From contig MCFG01000447.1 of NCBI GenBank assembly GCA_002104895.1, positions 1 to 51,235 on the forward strand: a stretch of 51,235 bases of DNA, given 5' to 3'. The translations under genes and the position numbers were made by a program. The notes below the pieces were generated by a model. The model ran no database searches. It was given only the letters and a program-made list of their open reading frames with translations, and was not told the origin of the DNA. Of this stretch, positions 37,341 to 50,079 are shown in pieces; within the stretch, counting starts at the first letter, position 1; each line of letters opens with the position of its first letter. This DNA comes from Anaeromyces robustus (taxonomy: Eukaryota; Neocallimastigomycota; Neocallimastigomycetes; Neocallimastigales; Neocallimastigaceae).

Positions 37341-39818
37341 ATTTTCTATTTATTTATTCTATATTATATTATATTATATTTAATTATTAAATTTATTAAT
37401 TATTCTTTTTTTAGTTTTTCATTTATATATATTAATATATTTTATATTTTATTTATATTTTTTTTTAATCTTTATTTATTATTAATTTAAAAAAATATTA
37501 ATAAATGATTTTTTATTTATTTATTTTTATTTTTATTTTATATAATATTTTATTTTATTTTTTTTTTTTTTTTTAGATATTTGTAATAATTTTTTTAAAA
37601 AATTTAATATATATTGGAAAATATTTGAGATTTTTTTTTTTTAAATTTTAAATATTATTTGTTACATATAAAAAAAATATATTATTATAATAAGATTATA
37701 TAAAAATCTTTATTGAAAAAGAAGAAAGCCAAAATAGAATTAAAATAAAATTTAAAATATTACTAATATTAATATTTTATATACTTTAACTTTCTAATAC
37801 TATTAGATATTAAAAATTAAGCATTTTATGTTGTATATTATTGTTTTTTCTTTCTTTTTCTTTTTTATTATTTTTTTTTGTTTTGTTTTTTATTTTTTGT
37901 TTTTCAGTTTATTATACTTTTTTTTTGCTATACTATTTAGCTTTTTATTTTTTTTAGTTTAATTATATTTTTATATTATTTTAGTTTTTTCTTTATTTTT
38001 ATTTTTTCAATATTATATTTTATTAAAATTTTCTTATTTATTAAGTATATATTTTTCTGTTTATTGTTTAAATTTATATCTTTTTTTACTCTTTGTTTAT
38101 TTATTAAGGAATAGTTTATGTAAACTAAATAAGAATTTTTATTATTATACATAAAAAAAAAGTTTTTTTCTCAATTGTTAAATTATATAGAATACACTAT
38201 ACAAACAAGAATTAATTATTATATTATATTATTATATAATATTGTTGTTTATTTTTTAATATTTACAATTTTAAGTGTTTATTTATGTTATACTCTTTCT
38301 TTCTCTTTTTTTACCTTTTTTTTTTTTTTAATGTTTTACATTCATGCTTCTTTTTTTTTTTTTAATTATAGAAAACATTTTTTTTTTAATTTGTTCATAA
38401 ATATTACGTAGTGTATTGTAATGTAATGATACATAATTAATTTTTAAAAAATTATACAAATAAAAATCAAAAGATTTTTTTTTTAAAACATTTTTAAAAC
38501 AATATTCCTTTTTTGTTCTTATTAAATTTTAAATTATTAAATAATTAATAAATATTTCATTAATTAATAATTTTAAAAAATATTTAATCAAATTATTCAT
38601 ACAAATTATAAACTTTATTTATTAATAATTTACGAAATTAACTTTAGTGGTACAAAATGTTTATATAAAATTTACAAAATTACAAAAATTTAAAAAAATT
38701 AAAAAAAATAAAAAATACGTTTTTGTAATTTCGTTCCTTTTTATTATTTTAAGAAATTTAATAACAATTTTTTTTAAACTCTATAGAAATTTTTATGATT
38801 ATAGAATTAATAGAATAATAGTTCTATAAAAATTAATAATAATGTAAAATATGTAATATATATTTTACATTATAATAATATATATTACATATTTTATATT
38901 TATGAAATGAGATTGTATTGAATAAAAAGAATGTTTACCTTTTTTTTTTTTTTTTTTCCATTGTATACCATTTTTACACTGCATAAAAAATTATAATTAT
39001 CTTAATTATACAAACAAACATAATAAACAAAATATCAACATAATAAATAAACAAAAGATCAAACAAAACATCAGCTTAAAAATTAATAAATTATCAAGAT
39101 AAATTAATGATATGAGAAAAAAGTTTTCAAGTTTTTAAATTATTACTATTATTATTATTATTATTATTATTTTTAATTAAAATATAATTCTATATTATTA
39201 CTATTTTTTTATTTAGTTTATTTTATTTATTTATTTATTATTTATTTATTTATTTATTTATTTTTTATTTATTTATTTATTTTTTATTTATTATTTATTT
39301 ATTTATTTATTATATATTTATTTATTTTTATTTACTTATTTATTTTATTTATTTATTTTCTTATTTATTTGTTTTTTATTTAATATATTATAATATATTA
39401 AATAAAATATTATTATTTTTATTTTTTTTTTTATTCTTTTTATTATTAATATTATTATATTTATATATAAGTTTTTTAATTTCATTTATATAAATAATTT
39501 ATTTTTTAATATTAAAAGAAAGTTATAATAAATATAATAAATATATTATATTTATTATCTATTATTAATATTATTATAATAATTTAAACATTTTATTTTT
39601 TATCTATTATTATTCATTTTTTAAAAAATAATATTTAAAAATAAATTATGAATAAATAATAAAAAATTTTTTAATTTACAATAAATCATTATAATTAATT
39701 TATATACTTATAGAATTTTTGAAGAGTTAGAAATTATTTTCTTCTTCTTTCTTCTTACTTTCTTTAAAACTAATAATAATTTATTAATAATTTGTTGTAT
39801 TATAAGTTACAATAATTT
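37341..39818. other. AT-rich spacer between subtilase copies 1 and 2
   Basis: No gene seen. The right part, about 38940-39800, is a diverged copy of the sequence 3' of subtilase copies 3 and 4: shared AATAAATAAACAAAAGATCAAA near 39045 and 44265, and the 28-bp palindrome. Confidence 0.75.
39377..39404. repeat. 28-bp perfect palindrome, copy A
   Basis: Half-site TATTTAATATATTA followed by its exact complement. The same 28 bp occurs at 45079-45106 and 49621-49648, each time downstream of a subtilase copy. Confidence 0.92.
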
Positions 39819-42772
39819 TTAATTTTGGGTGAAGGTGATAGTTTTAGGAATATATTTCGTAGATCTAATATTTCTAATTGATGATGGAATTGGTTTAATT
39901 ATAGTAGAAGAATCTGTAGATGTTAAGGAAATAGTTGGTAAAGTTAGAGTAGTAATTTTTGAGTATGGTTGTTGTTGTTGCTGTTGTTGTTGAGACATAA
40001 TATTATTATTATTCTTTGAAGATGATGATAATAAAGAATTAGAATTATTATTATAATAACATACTCCAAATTCACTTTGACATCCTTCTCCACAATGTTC
40101 AGCTGATAATCCACAAATACCATCTTTACTACAACAACTTATATGAGCATAGGAACGTAAATTACTACCTTTAACAATACAACTACCATAATCTTTACCA
40201 CAGGATTGACCTATTTTACTTTTTTGAAAATCATATATAGGTGTATATACAGGAGGTACAGTTTTTAAAGATGGATTTACATTTGGAATACATACAATTT
40301 TTACAGATGAATTTCGCATTGAATGTGTAATACATTTAGTTTCTAAAGTTTTTACAGATGAATTTGAATTTGAATTTGTATTTGAACTTGAATTTGAATT
40401 TGAATTTGAATTTGAATTTGTATTTGAACTTGAATTTGAATTTGAATTTGAATTTGAATTTGAATTTGTATTTGAACTTGAATTTGAATTTGAATATGAA
40501 TTTAAATTTGAAATAGATATAGTTGAAGAAAAGGAAGAAGATGAATTTAAATTTAATTCATTCTTTAAACATATACCATAACTAGGTTGACAACCAGTAC
40601 TAATATTACAATCTTCATAACTTAAACCACAAAAACCATTTTTATTACAACATCCTATAGCTACGTAAGCTGAATTATTACCATTTGTAGAAATACATAT
40701 ACCATAAGAATATCCACACTCAGGTTCTACTTCTTCTATAACATTTGTTGGGTAAATTGGATTTGATGCAGTAGTTGTAGTACTATTATTTTTCTTAATA
40801 ATCATTTTAGGAGGATAATCTGCAAAATTAAAAGTAGTAGTTGTAGTTGTAGTTGTAGTAATAGTATTAGTAGTTGTGGTAGTTCTAGTAGTTGTAGTAG
40901 TAGTAGTTGTTATAGGTACATGAATAAATTGTTGATCAGATAAACAGGTACCATATTCAATTTGACATCCTTTTTCAATAAGACATTGATCAAGTTTAGT
41001 TGAATCGATATTATCAATTTCAAAACATTGATTAGTAGAAGAACAACAACTACCTTGAGGACATTTAGAATAACCAGAAGATGCACCACAACCTTCATAA
41101 ACATTAACAGGGGAATAAACTATTTTTTTACCATTATTTAAAAATCGATTAGGAGTATCAGGAGATTGTATATCTTGAATAATATCTTTTATCGACATAT
41201 CAATTAATAAATTTCTCATTTTTTCATAATTAAATTGTACTTCTGGGTTTTCATCATAATAGTAACAGCAACACCTGCAGTTAATGGTGAAGCACAAGAA
41301 GTTCCTGCTTGAGTACTGTATCTATTTCCATTCATAATTATAGTACCATTTTCATCAGGATAAACACCTTGACCTGGAGCATAAATATCTAAACAATAAC
41401 CATAATTAGAATATTCCGCTCTTCTATAAACAGTTTCCATATTTCTATCAACATGATTTTCAGTAGCTCCTACTACAATAAGGCCTTTTATACCAGAAAG
41501 GAAATAATCATCATCACAACAATATTCATTAAAATTTCCTGCTGAAACAAAAATAATACAATTTTCATCAATCATATCATATATTTTATCTTGTAAAGCA
41601 TAACCAATAGTTCTACCATTAAAACGAGAAATATTAATAATAGTTTTATGATTAGGATTCTTTCTAATTTTTTTTAAAATATAATCAAAAGCAGCAATAT
41701 GATCTTCTTGACCAAAACCTGTAGCAAGCATATATAAATTTGAATATTTAGCAACTCCAGTATATTTACCACCTGCAGCGGATGCGGCTAAAACACCATG
41801 AGTATAAGTTTCATGATTAATATGACATAATGATTTTTGTTTCTCTGTTTTTGATAATGTGATATTATTATAATAAAATATACCTTCACAAATTACTGTA
41901 CGTTCATGATCTGTTCCTGGATAAGTATCAAATTCATCATAATCGGTTTTAATACCATTATCAATAATATAAATATCAACACCTTTACCTGCACTTTCAG
42001 GATAATAAAAATTATTATCAAATTCTTTAGTATTTTCTTTTAAATAACGTGATTGAGATATTAATGAAAGATAACCTAATATATGTTCTTGAGATGAAAC
42101 AGATTCCATATTTTGAATTTTAACATTTGACCAATTAGTTTCCCTTTTAATATATTCTAAATCATAATATGGATTAGAATTAGTATTAGAATCAGAAGTA
42201 GAATAAGAAGCATTTTCAAATTCAAAAGATTTTTCACAATATTTTATATTTGGTAATGATACAACTTTATCAACAATATCATCAGAAAGGTAAACTCTTA
42301 CAGCATAATAATTTCTAATTGGACAAATATGATCAACTAATTCTGATTCGAATAGAATAAATTGATCATCATTTTCTTCTTCTTCAGTTAAATTATAGGA
42401 ACGTTTATAAATATTATTTTGAGGTCTAGAAGTGAAAATTGGTCTTTTTTTATTCTTAAAAAGAATTTTTTTATTTTCAAAATGACGTTTCTTTAAAGAA
42501 AAAGAATTTAATTCATTTAATTTTTCATCAATTTCTCCATTATCTAAGGTGTAAGTATCTTTATTATCATCAATAATGTTATAAATATCATTCATTCTAT
42601 CATTAACTAAATTATCAATAGCTACTTGAACATCTTTACTTGCATCATCGTACTTCTTATCACTATTTTTTCTTATAATACCACAAATATAATAATTATT
42701 TTCAGCATTAATACTTATAAAACAGTTGAATATTACAACTATTAAAAATATTAAATAAATATTATTATTCAT
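39819..42772 (-). pseudogene. Subtilisin-like protease with chitin-binding modules, copy 2 (single-base frameshift)
   Basis: Translation starts at 42772 with a good signal peptide (IYLIFLIVVIFNCFISINA, residues 5-23), then the pro-region and S8 domain. Catalytic Asp is about 271, His about 325, Asn about 412 (SAGN) and Ser about 492 (GTSCASPLTAG). At about 41252-41258 one base is missing relative to copy 1 (ATGATGAAAACC here, ATGTCTGAAAACC there). The first frame then ends at 41216, while the C-terminal part continues in another frame to 39819. That part holds three chitin-binding type 1 modules, a Ser/Asn repeat linker (GAATTT hexamers on the plus strand) and the same PKTITFTQN-type end. The truncated 518-residue product would keep the full protease triad but lose the chitin-binding modules. 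A sequencing error would also explain the lesion. Confidence 0.88.
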
Positions 42773-43314
42773 TTTTTTTTTAATTAATAAATAAATTTTA
42801 TATTCTATTTATTATTTATATATTTATTAATTTATATTATACATATTAATATAATTTATATATTAATATATTTATATTTAATTTAAATTTTTTTTTTTTT
42901 ATTTTTTTATATTTTTTAAAAAAAAAATTAGTCATAAAGAATTTTTTATATACTTATATTTTTTAAAAAAGAATTTTCTAATAAAAAAAAATAACTTAAT
43001 ATTATTCTTAGCTATAATATTAAATTATTATTATTGTATCTATAAAAAAGCATGTAATTTAAACAATTAAGATTACATGGTTTTATCACAAAACATATTA
43101 TTAAATATCACTAATTTCGTTTTTAATAATTTATATAGTTTTTTATTAATATATATTGATGTAATTATTAAAGCTAAATTAGTGACTTTTAATAATTTAC
43201 TATTATTTATTATTAATTTTTATTTTTATATATTATTTTTGATTAAAATTATATTAAAATGGAAAACGAAAAAAACAAAAAAATACATGATTTTAAATAA
43301 ACATAATTTTTTGT

Positions 43315-43431
43315 TACAAATCACTGAAAATACAAAAATACCATTGAATAATGAATATTTTTTTCTATTATTGAATTAATAGATCAACTTTTATAATCTA
43401 AAATATTTAATTCAATAAAATGTATTTTATT
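43315..43431. repeat. Segmental duplication block B, left copy
   Basis: ACAAATCACTGAAAATACAA onward is essentially identical to 49242-49360. Confidence 0.9.
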
Positions 43432-44816
43432 ATATTATATATTATTATTATGTTTTATATTAAAAAAAAATAAAAGAAAACTAACTTTCATTAATAATTT
43501 TAATTAATATTGTATATTTTAATAATATTAATTGGAATCATCGAATTTTTTTTATATATTATAAATAATTATGATATATTATAATATGAAAAAATGTAAT
43601 AAAATATACTATAATTATTCTAACTTGAAAGAAAAAAAATATTTTATATTAAATAATTATCAATATATCATTCTATCTTTTTTTTTTTATTTTCTTTTAA
43701 TTATTTTATCATTTTACTTTTAATTATTTTATTTTTATATTATTATTATAAATTATAATAAATATTTAGAAAAAATGACCATAAAGAATTCGATATACAT
43801 AATAGTCGTCAATGTTACATAATTTAAATATGTATATATTTTTTAATTTATATATATATATAGATTTATATGACAAAAAAAATGACATAAAGTTGTGTTT
43901 ATATTAAAAAAAATTTGTTATATAAGAATAATATAAAAATAATATAAAAATAATATAATAATATATATATATAATTTTTATTCAAAAAATAACAATAATA
44001 AGAATAATATAAATAAATATTATTATATAAAAAAAATGAATTGTTATTTAAATATTATAAAATGCATTATGTAATATATAATATATAATAATATAATTAT
44101 AATTATTATAATTAATATTATAATTAATATTATTATTTTATTTATTCGTTTACTTTTTATTTTTAACATTTTTTATTGTTATTGTATAGCATTTTTATAC
44201 TTTATTAAAAATTGTTTATTATTTTTTTTTATAGTGAAAGAAATTTTTCATTATTCGAACGAACCATAATAAATAAACAAAAGATCAAATAAAAACATCA
44301 ATTTAAAAATATGAATAAATTTAAATGAGTATGAGGAAAAAATCACAAATTTAGTGTAACATTTAATATTTATAAAAAAAAAATTATTATTATTTACTAT
44401 TATAATTATTTAATATTATTATTTGTTATATTATTTATTATTATTTACTATTATAATTATTTAACATTATTGTTTATTAATATTATTATATATATTTCAT
44501 TTAAATAAAGTATATTTAGTTATATACAATTCTATAATTATAGATAATTAATTTTATTTATTTATTTATTTTACTTATTTATTATTAAATGTTAATTTAT
44601 ATTTTATAATTTATATTTATATTATTTATCAAATCATGTACTATTATTATGATGATATGTAAATGATACGTGATGCATACATGATGTACATTAGGATTTA
44701 CATATACATTATATTATATTATACTTAAAATGTATATATATTTTTTTGTGCTATTTGTAACAAAATTTTATGTTTATTTAAAATCATATTTTTTATTTTC
44801 TATATTATAATTTTAA

Positions 44817-45164
44817 TTAATAAATAATATATAAAAATTTAATAGTAACTCTTAACAATTACTATTTAATAATAATTGTTAAAAGTCACTAATTTATCTT
44901 TAATAATTATATCAATATATATATATATTAGTTATTACAATAAATAATCATTAATAATAAAAATATATAATAATATGGATTAGAATAGAGACTATCTCAA
45001 ATTAACAAAAAATATTTTTAATTTATATTTTATTTATATATTTTATTTATTTATTTTTTTATTTGTTTGTTTGTTTTTTATTTAATATATTATAATATAT
45101 TAAATAAAAAATCCATACTTTATTATTATTTTTTCTTTCTTTCTTTCTTTTTTTTTTATTTTTC

Positions 45165-45180
<16 letters not shown>
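44817..45180. repeat. Segmental duplication block C, left copy (3' flank of subtilase copy 3)
   Basis: TTAATAAATAATATATAAAA through TTTTTCGTTATTATT matches 49360-49720 with very few changes. Contains palindrome copy B (45079-45106). Confidence 0.92.
45079..45106. repeat. 28-bp perfect palindrome, copy B
   Basis: Identical to 39377-39404 and 49621-49648. Confidence 0.92.
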
Positions 45181-45212
<32 letters not shown>

Positions 45213-46161
45213 TATATGATCATAGGAACGTTCTTCTTTACCTTTAATAATACAACTACCATAACCTTTACCACAGGATTGACCAATGTTACTTTTTACA
45301 TAATTATATAATGGTGAATTTAATGTAGCAGTTATAGTTTTAACTGATGAATTTGAATTTGAATTTGAACTTGAACTTGAACTTGAACTTGAAATAGATA
45401 AAGTTGAAGAAGAAGAAGAAGAAGAGGAATAAGATGGATTAGAATTTAAATTTAATCCATTCATTGAACATATACCATATTCAGATTGACAACCAGCATT
45501 AATATTACAATCTTCACAACTTAAACCACAAAAACCTTTTTTATTACAACATCCTATAGCTACATATGCTGAATTATTACCATTGACAGAAGTACAATTA
45601 CCATGATTTACTCCACATTCAGGCCTTTCTTTTATTGGAAGTTTTGTTGGTAAAGTATTAAGTGGTGTTGGTGCAATTGTAATAGTTGTATTAATCTTTT
45701 TAGAAGGATAATATGTGATTTTAATAGTTGTAGTAGTAGTAGTAGTAGTGGAAGAAGTAGTTGTAGTTCTTGTAGTTGTAGTAGTAGTAGTTGTTATAGG
45801 TACATGAATGAATTTTTGGTCAGATAAACAGGTACCATATTCAATTTGACATCCTTTTTCAATAAGACATTGATCAAGTATAGGTAAATCTGTATTATCA
45901 ATTTCAAAACATTGATTAGTAGAAGAACAACAACTACCTTGAGGACATTTAGAATAACCAGAAGAAGCACCACAACCTTCATAAACATTAACAGGAGAAT
46001 AAACTATTTTTTTACCATTATTTAAAAATCGATTAGGAGTATCAAGAGATTGTATATCTTGAATAATATCTTTGATAGACATATCAATTAATAAATTTCT
46101 CATTTTTTCATAATTAAATTATATATCTGGGTTTTCAGACATAATAGTAGCAGCAACACCT
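45168..46161 (-). pseudogene. Subtilase copy 3, truncated at both ends
   Basis: Only the region just after the catalytic Ser and part of the C-terminal tail survive. Homology starts abruptly at about 46161 (GVAATIMSENPDI); everything upstream, including the whole triad, is absent. A nonsense codon (CAA to TAA, at 46119-46121) follows within a few residues. The remaining frame, from an ATG at 46103, holds chitin-binding module 1, a Thr-rich linker, module 2, a Ser-rich linker and the first half of module 3. It then runs into an (ATT)n microsatellite read as Asn, where modules and 3' end are lost. It is very close in sequence to copy 4, so it is a recent duplicate that was damaged afterwards. 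Confidence 0.9.
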
Positions 46162-46881
46162 GTATTGCATACTATAGACAAGATTATTATATTTTTAAGT
46201 AATTTTTTTTCAATATATAATGTATTGTATTTATGACTATAGCCAAGTTTATTATATTAAAAAGGATAATTTATTACAATGATGTATTTTTTTTTTTTTT
46301 ACTTTCATATCTTGCTGTTGTTTATATTAAATTTTAAAAATACATAATATTAAAATACTTTATTATAATTATATTTTTTATAACATTCATACATTTATTC
46401 ATATTAAATAAAATAATAATTAAAATTTTTAATTAATAATAAATTTTTAAAATTGTGTAATGTTGGCATAAAACAATATATTATGAATTAATTATTAATA
46501 AATTGTTTTTTTTTTAATATTATTAAAAATAAAATAGTAAAAACTAAATTTTTATTAATTACAACTATTGGTTGTTATGTTATAGGTGCATAAGTTCATA
46601 ATGTGGGATAAAAAAATTGTATATTAAAATTTTAAATTAATTTGGCTGGAAATTACATTTTATATACTCATGACTTTTAAATTTGTTAACTTTAATTATT
46701 TAATAATAATAAAATAATAAAAAAATATAATTAAAAATAAAACAAAATATAATTAAAAATAAAACAAAATAAAATGAAATAAAACTTTTTAAATATTTTT
46801 CTTCAATATTATCTTATATTATTGACTAATCTTTTTTTTTTTTTTTTTCAATAATTATTTGTTTTATTATTAATTTATTAC

Positions 46882-46955
<74 letters not shown>

Positions 46956-47349
46956 ACAAAAAATTTATTAACTATTTTATATTTAATTGATTAATAATAA
47001 TAATCAATTAGTTTAGTTTTATGATTAATTTTACATTAATATTTATCTATAATCATTATTATCATTATATTTATTATTATAATAATAATTCATTATTACA
47101 ACAATAATTATAATCATTTATTATTTTCACAGTTTTTATAATCATATTATTATTACTATTATAATTATTTTTATAAAATGAAATAAAATAAAATAATTAT
47201 AATATTATTATCAATAAAAATTACAAAAAATGGTAAATAAATTATACATTATTATTAATAAGTAATCAAATTAATGATTTGTTATAATAAAAAACAATAT
47301 ATAATAAATTATTATGATTATAGTTTTTTTTTTTTATTTTTTCTAATCT

Positions 47350-47382
<33 letters not shown>

Positions 47383-47437
47383 TTTTATATATATATTATT
47401 TAATTATTTTCATTATTTAATTATTTTCATTGTTCAA
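46162..47437. other. Spacer between subtilase copy 3 and the hydrolase gene
   Basis: No gene seen. About 46360-46930 is duplicated at 48720-49100. (ATT)n tracts at about 46886-46954 and (AAT)n at 47353-47380. Confidence 0.8.
46360..46930. repeat. Segmental duplication block A, left copy
   Basis: TTTTATAACATTCATACATT, GTGTAATGTTGGCATA and TATTGACTAATC landmarks occur in the same order at 48720-49100. The left copy has about 170 bp more in its middle (after CAACTATTG). The two copies flank the hydrolase gene in direct orientation. Confidence 0.88.
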
Positions 47438-48415
47438 TTATTTTTGGTTATTTAATTTTTTAATCCATTTTTCAATTTCTTTAAGGATATTTTCATGTTG
47501 ACCAAACATAATATAATGATTACCTTCCAAATAAATAATATCATTTAAAGGTGATTCATATATTATACTTTGATGTGATTTCATATATTCATCCTTTCCA
47601 TAAATAGCACCACCTTCAGTAGCAATGATTTGAAGAGAAGGAATAGATTTTGGGAATTTTAAATTTATACTGTCATGCATATCACGCAAAACATTATGAT
47701 ATTCGTCAACAATATTGTCACTACCGTATGTTCTATCAAAAATAGTGATATAAGCATTTATTTCCTTTTCTAAATAGTTATAGTTAGGATCTAAGATAAG
47801 TTTAATCAATTCTACCTTTTCATTATATGGCATTTTAACAAGTATATCATTATGGTATTGGTTATTAAGTTCATCGTACATTTCACTTCTTATTTTATTA
47901 TCTTCAATTATTACGTCATCATATTGGGGTATTGCATTATCGAAACCAATAAATCCTAAAACATCATCAGAATATTGGTTAGCATAAAATAAAGAATATA
48001 AACCACCAAGGGAATGACCAGATATATAGAATTTTTTTATAACGAGTTTATGAACAAAAGTATGTAATTCTTCTACAATATTTTCATGAGTTCTTGGAGC
48101 TTCAGTAAAATCAGACCGACCATAACCAAATGGTTCAACAATAATAACTTTAAATTTTTCAGAAAGTGTTTTTGCTAATGGTCCATATGTTAAAATTGGT
48201 GATAGTGTACCAAAACCTGTTAAAAAAACAATAGTTTCATCATTATTTTCACCATAAATACCATATGACATTTTTTTTCCATTGATTTGAATAGTTTTAC
48301 CATATTTGAAAGTAGTAATTTTTTTTTCCACTGGAGCAAGACATTTAGCTTCAACGAAATTCCAACTTACTAAAGAAGTTAATAAAATAGTAAATAAAAG
48401 TGTAAATAATTTCAT
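47438..48415 (-). CDS. Secreted alpha/beta-fold hydrolase
   Basis: An intact 325-residue protein. Residues 1-23 are a signal peptide (LFTLLFTILLTSLVSWNFVEA). The fold motifs are clear: TIVFLTGFGT (61-70) for the first core strand and oxyanion region, VIIVEPFGYGRSD (90-102), the nucleophile elbow ISGHSLGG (131-138, Ser135), an acidic candidate at Glu268 (IATEGG) and GNHYIMFGQ with catalytic His300. It probably cleaves an ester or similar bond outside the cell; the substrate cannot be read from sequence, and lipase, esterase and peptidase-like relatives are all possible. Low-complexity inserts typical of the host proteins are missing, and the sequence style resembles clostridial alpha/beta hydrolases, so acquisition from gut bacteria is plausible but unproven. 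It sits between two direct-repeat copies (46360-46930, 48720-49100). Confidence 0.92.
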   Translation of the reverse strand: MKLFTLLFTILLTSLVSWNFVEAKCLAPVEKKITTFKYGKTIQINGKKMSYGIYGENNDETIVFLTGFGTLSPILTYGPLAKTLSEKFKVIIVEPFGYGRSDFTEAPRTHENIVEELHTFVHKLVIKKFYISGHSLGGLYSLFYANQYSDDVLGFIGFDNAIPQYDDVIIEDNKIRSEMYDELNNQYHNDILVKMPYNEKVELIKLILDPNYNYLEKEINAYITIFDRTYGSDNIVDEYHNVLRDMHDSINLKFPKSIPSLQIIATEGGAIYGKDEYMKSHQSIIYESPLNDIIYLEGNHYIMFGQHENILKEIEKWIKKLNNQK

Positions 48416-48719
48416 TTTTAAAATTAATTAGTTTTTTTTTCTTGTTTATTTTTTAAAATAAATTAAATTTAAATATTAATTATTTTCTTTTTATTCCGTT
48501 TTATTTTTATAATTAATTGTTTTTTTTTTTTTTCTAAATTAAATCTTATATTAGTAATTATTTTTTTTTTTAATTTAATTCTTAAATATAAATTATTTTC
48601 TTTTTATTCTGTTTTATTTTTATAAATAATAATTAATTTTATATATATTATTATTTATTTTCTTTTTTTTTTTTTAAAAAAAAATTAAAAGGATTTAGTT
48701 CTTTGCATTTCTTTATATA

Positions 48720-49158
<439 letters not shown>

Positions 49159-49241
49159 ACAAAAAATTTATTAACTATTTTATATTATTTTCATTAAACT
49201 ATTTATTATTAGTTATTATTAGTTATTATTTGTTACAAATA

Positions 49242-49828
<587 letters not shown>

Positions 49829-50079
49829 TTTATATAACTTATTTTTCATTATATTATTATTCTTTTATTAATAATAATATTTAAAAAATAAATTACGAAT
49901 AAATAAATAAAAAATAGTTCATTATAATTAATTTTAAATAGTTAGAAATTATTTTCTTCTTTTTTTTTTTCTTCTTTTTTTATTCTTTCTTTTCTTTTTT
50001 TTTTTTCTTTTTCTATTAAACTAATAAATATAATTTATTAATATAAAACTAATTTTTATATACTAAATTATTATAATTT

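Larger units (their letters stand above)
42773..45167. other. Spacer between subtilase copies 2 and 3, largely duplicated DNA
   Basis: No gene supported. The 100-codon plus-strand frame at 43077-43379 is Ile/Leu/Phe/Asn/Lys-rich and looks like chance. Two blocks, about 43315-43431 and 44817-45180, recur side by side at 49242-49720; the 1.4 kb between them is absent from that copy. Confidence 0.75.

Noticed and set aside
43077-43379. 100-codon plus-strand frame upstream of subtilase copy 2
   Set aside because: Only Ile/Leu/Phe/Asn/Lys-biased residues expected from AT-rich DNA. Its end lies in duplicated block B, whose second copy does not preserve an upstream frame.
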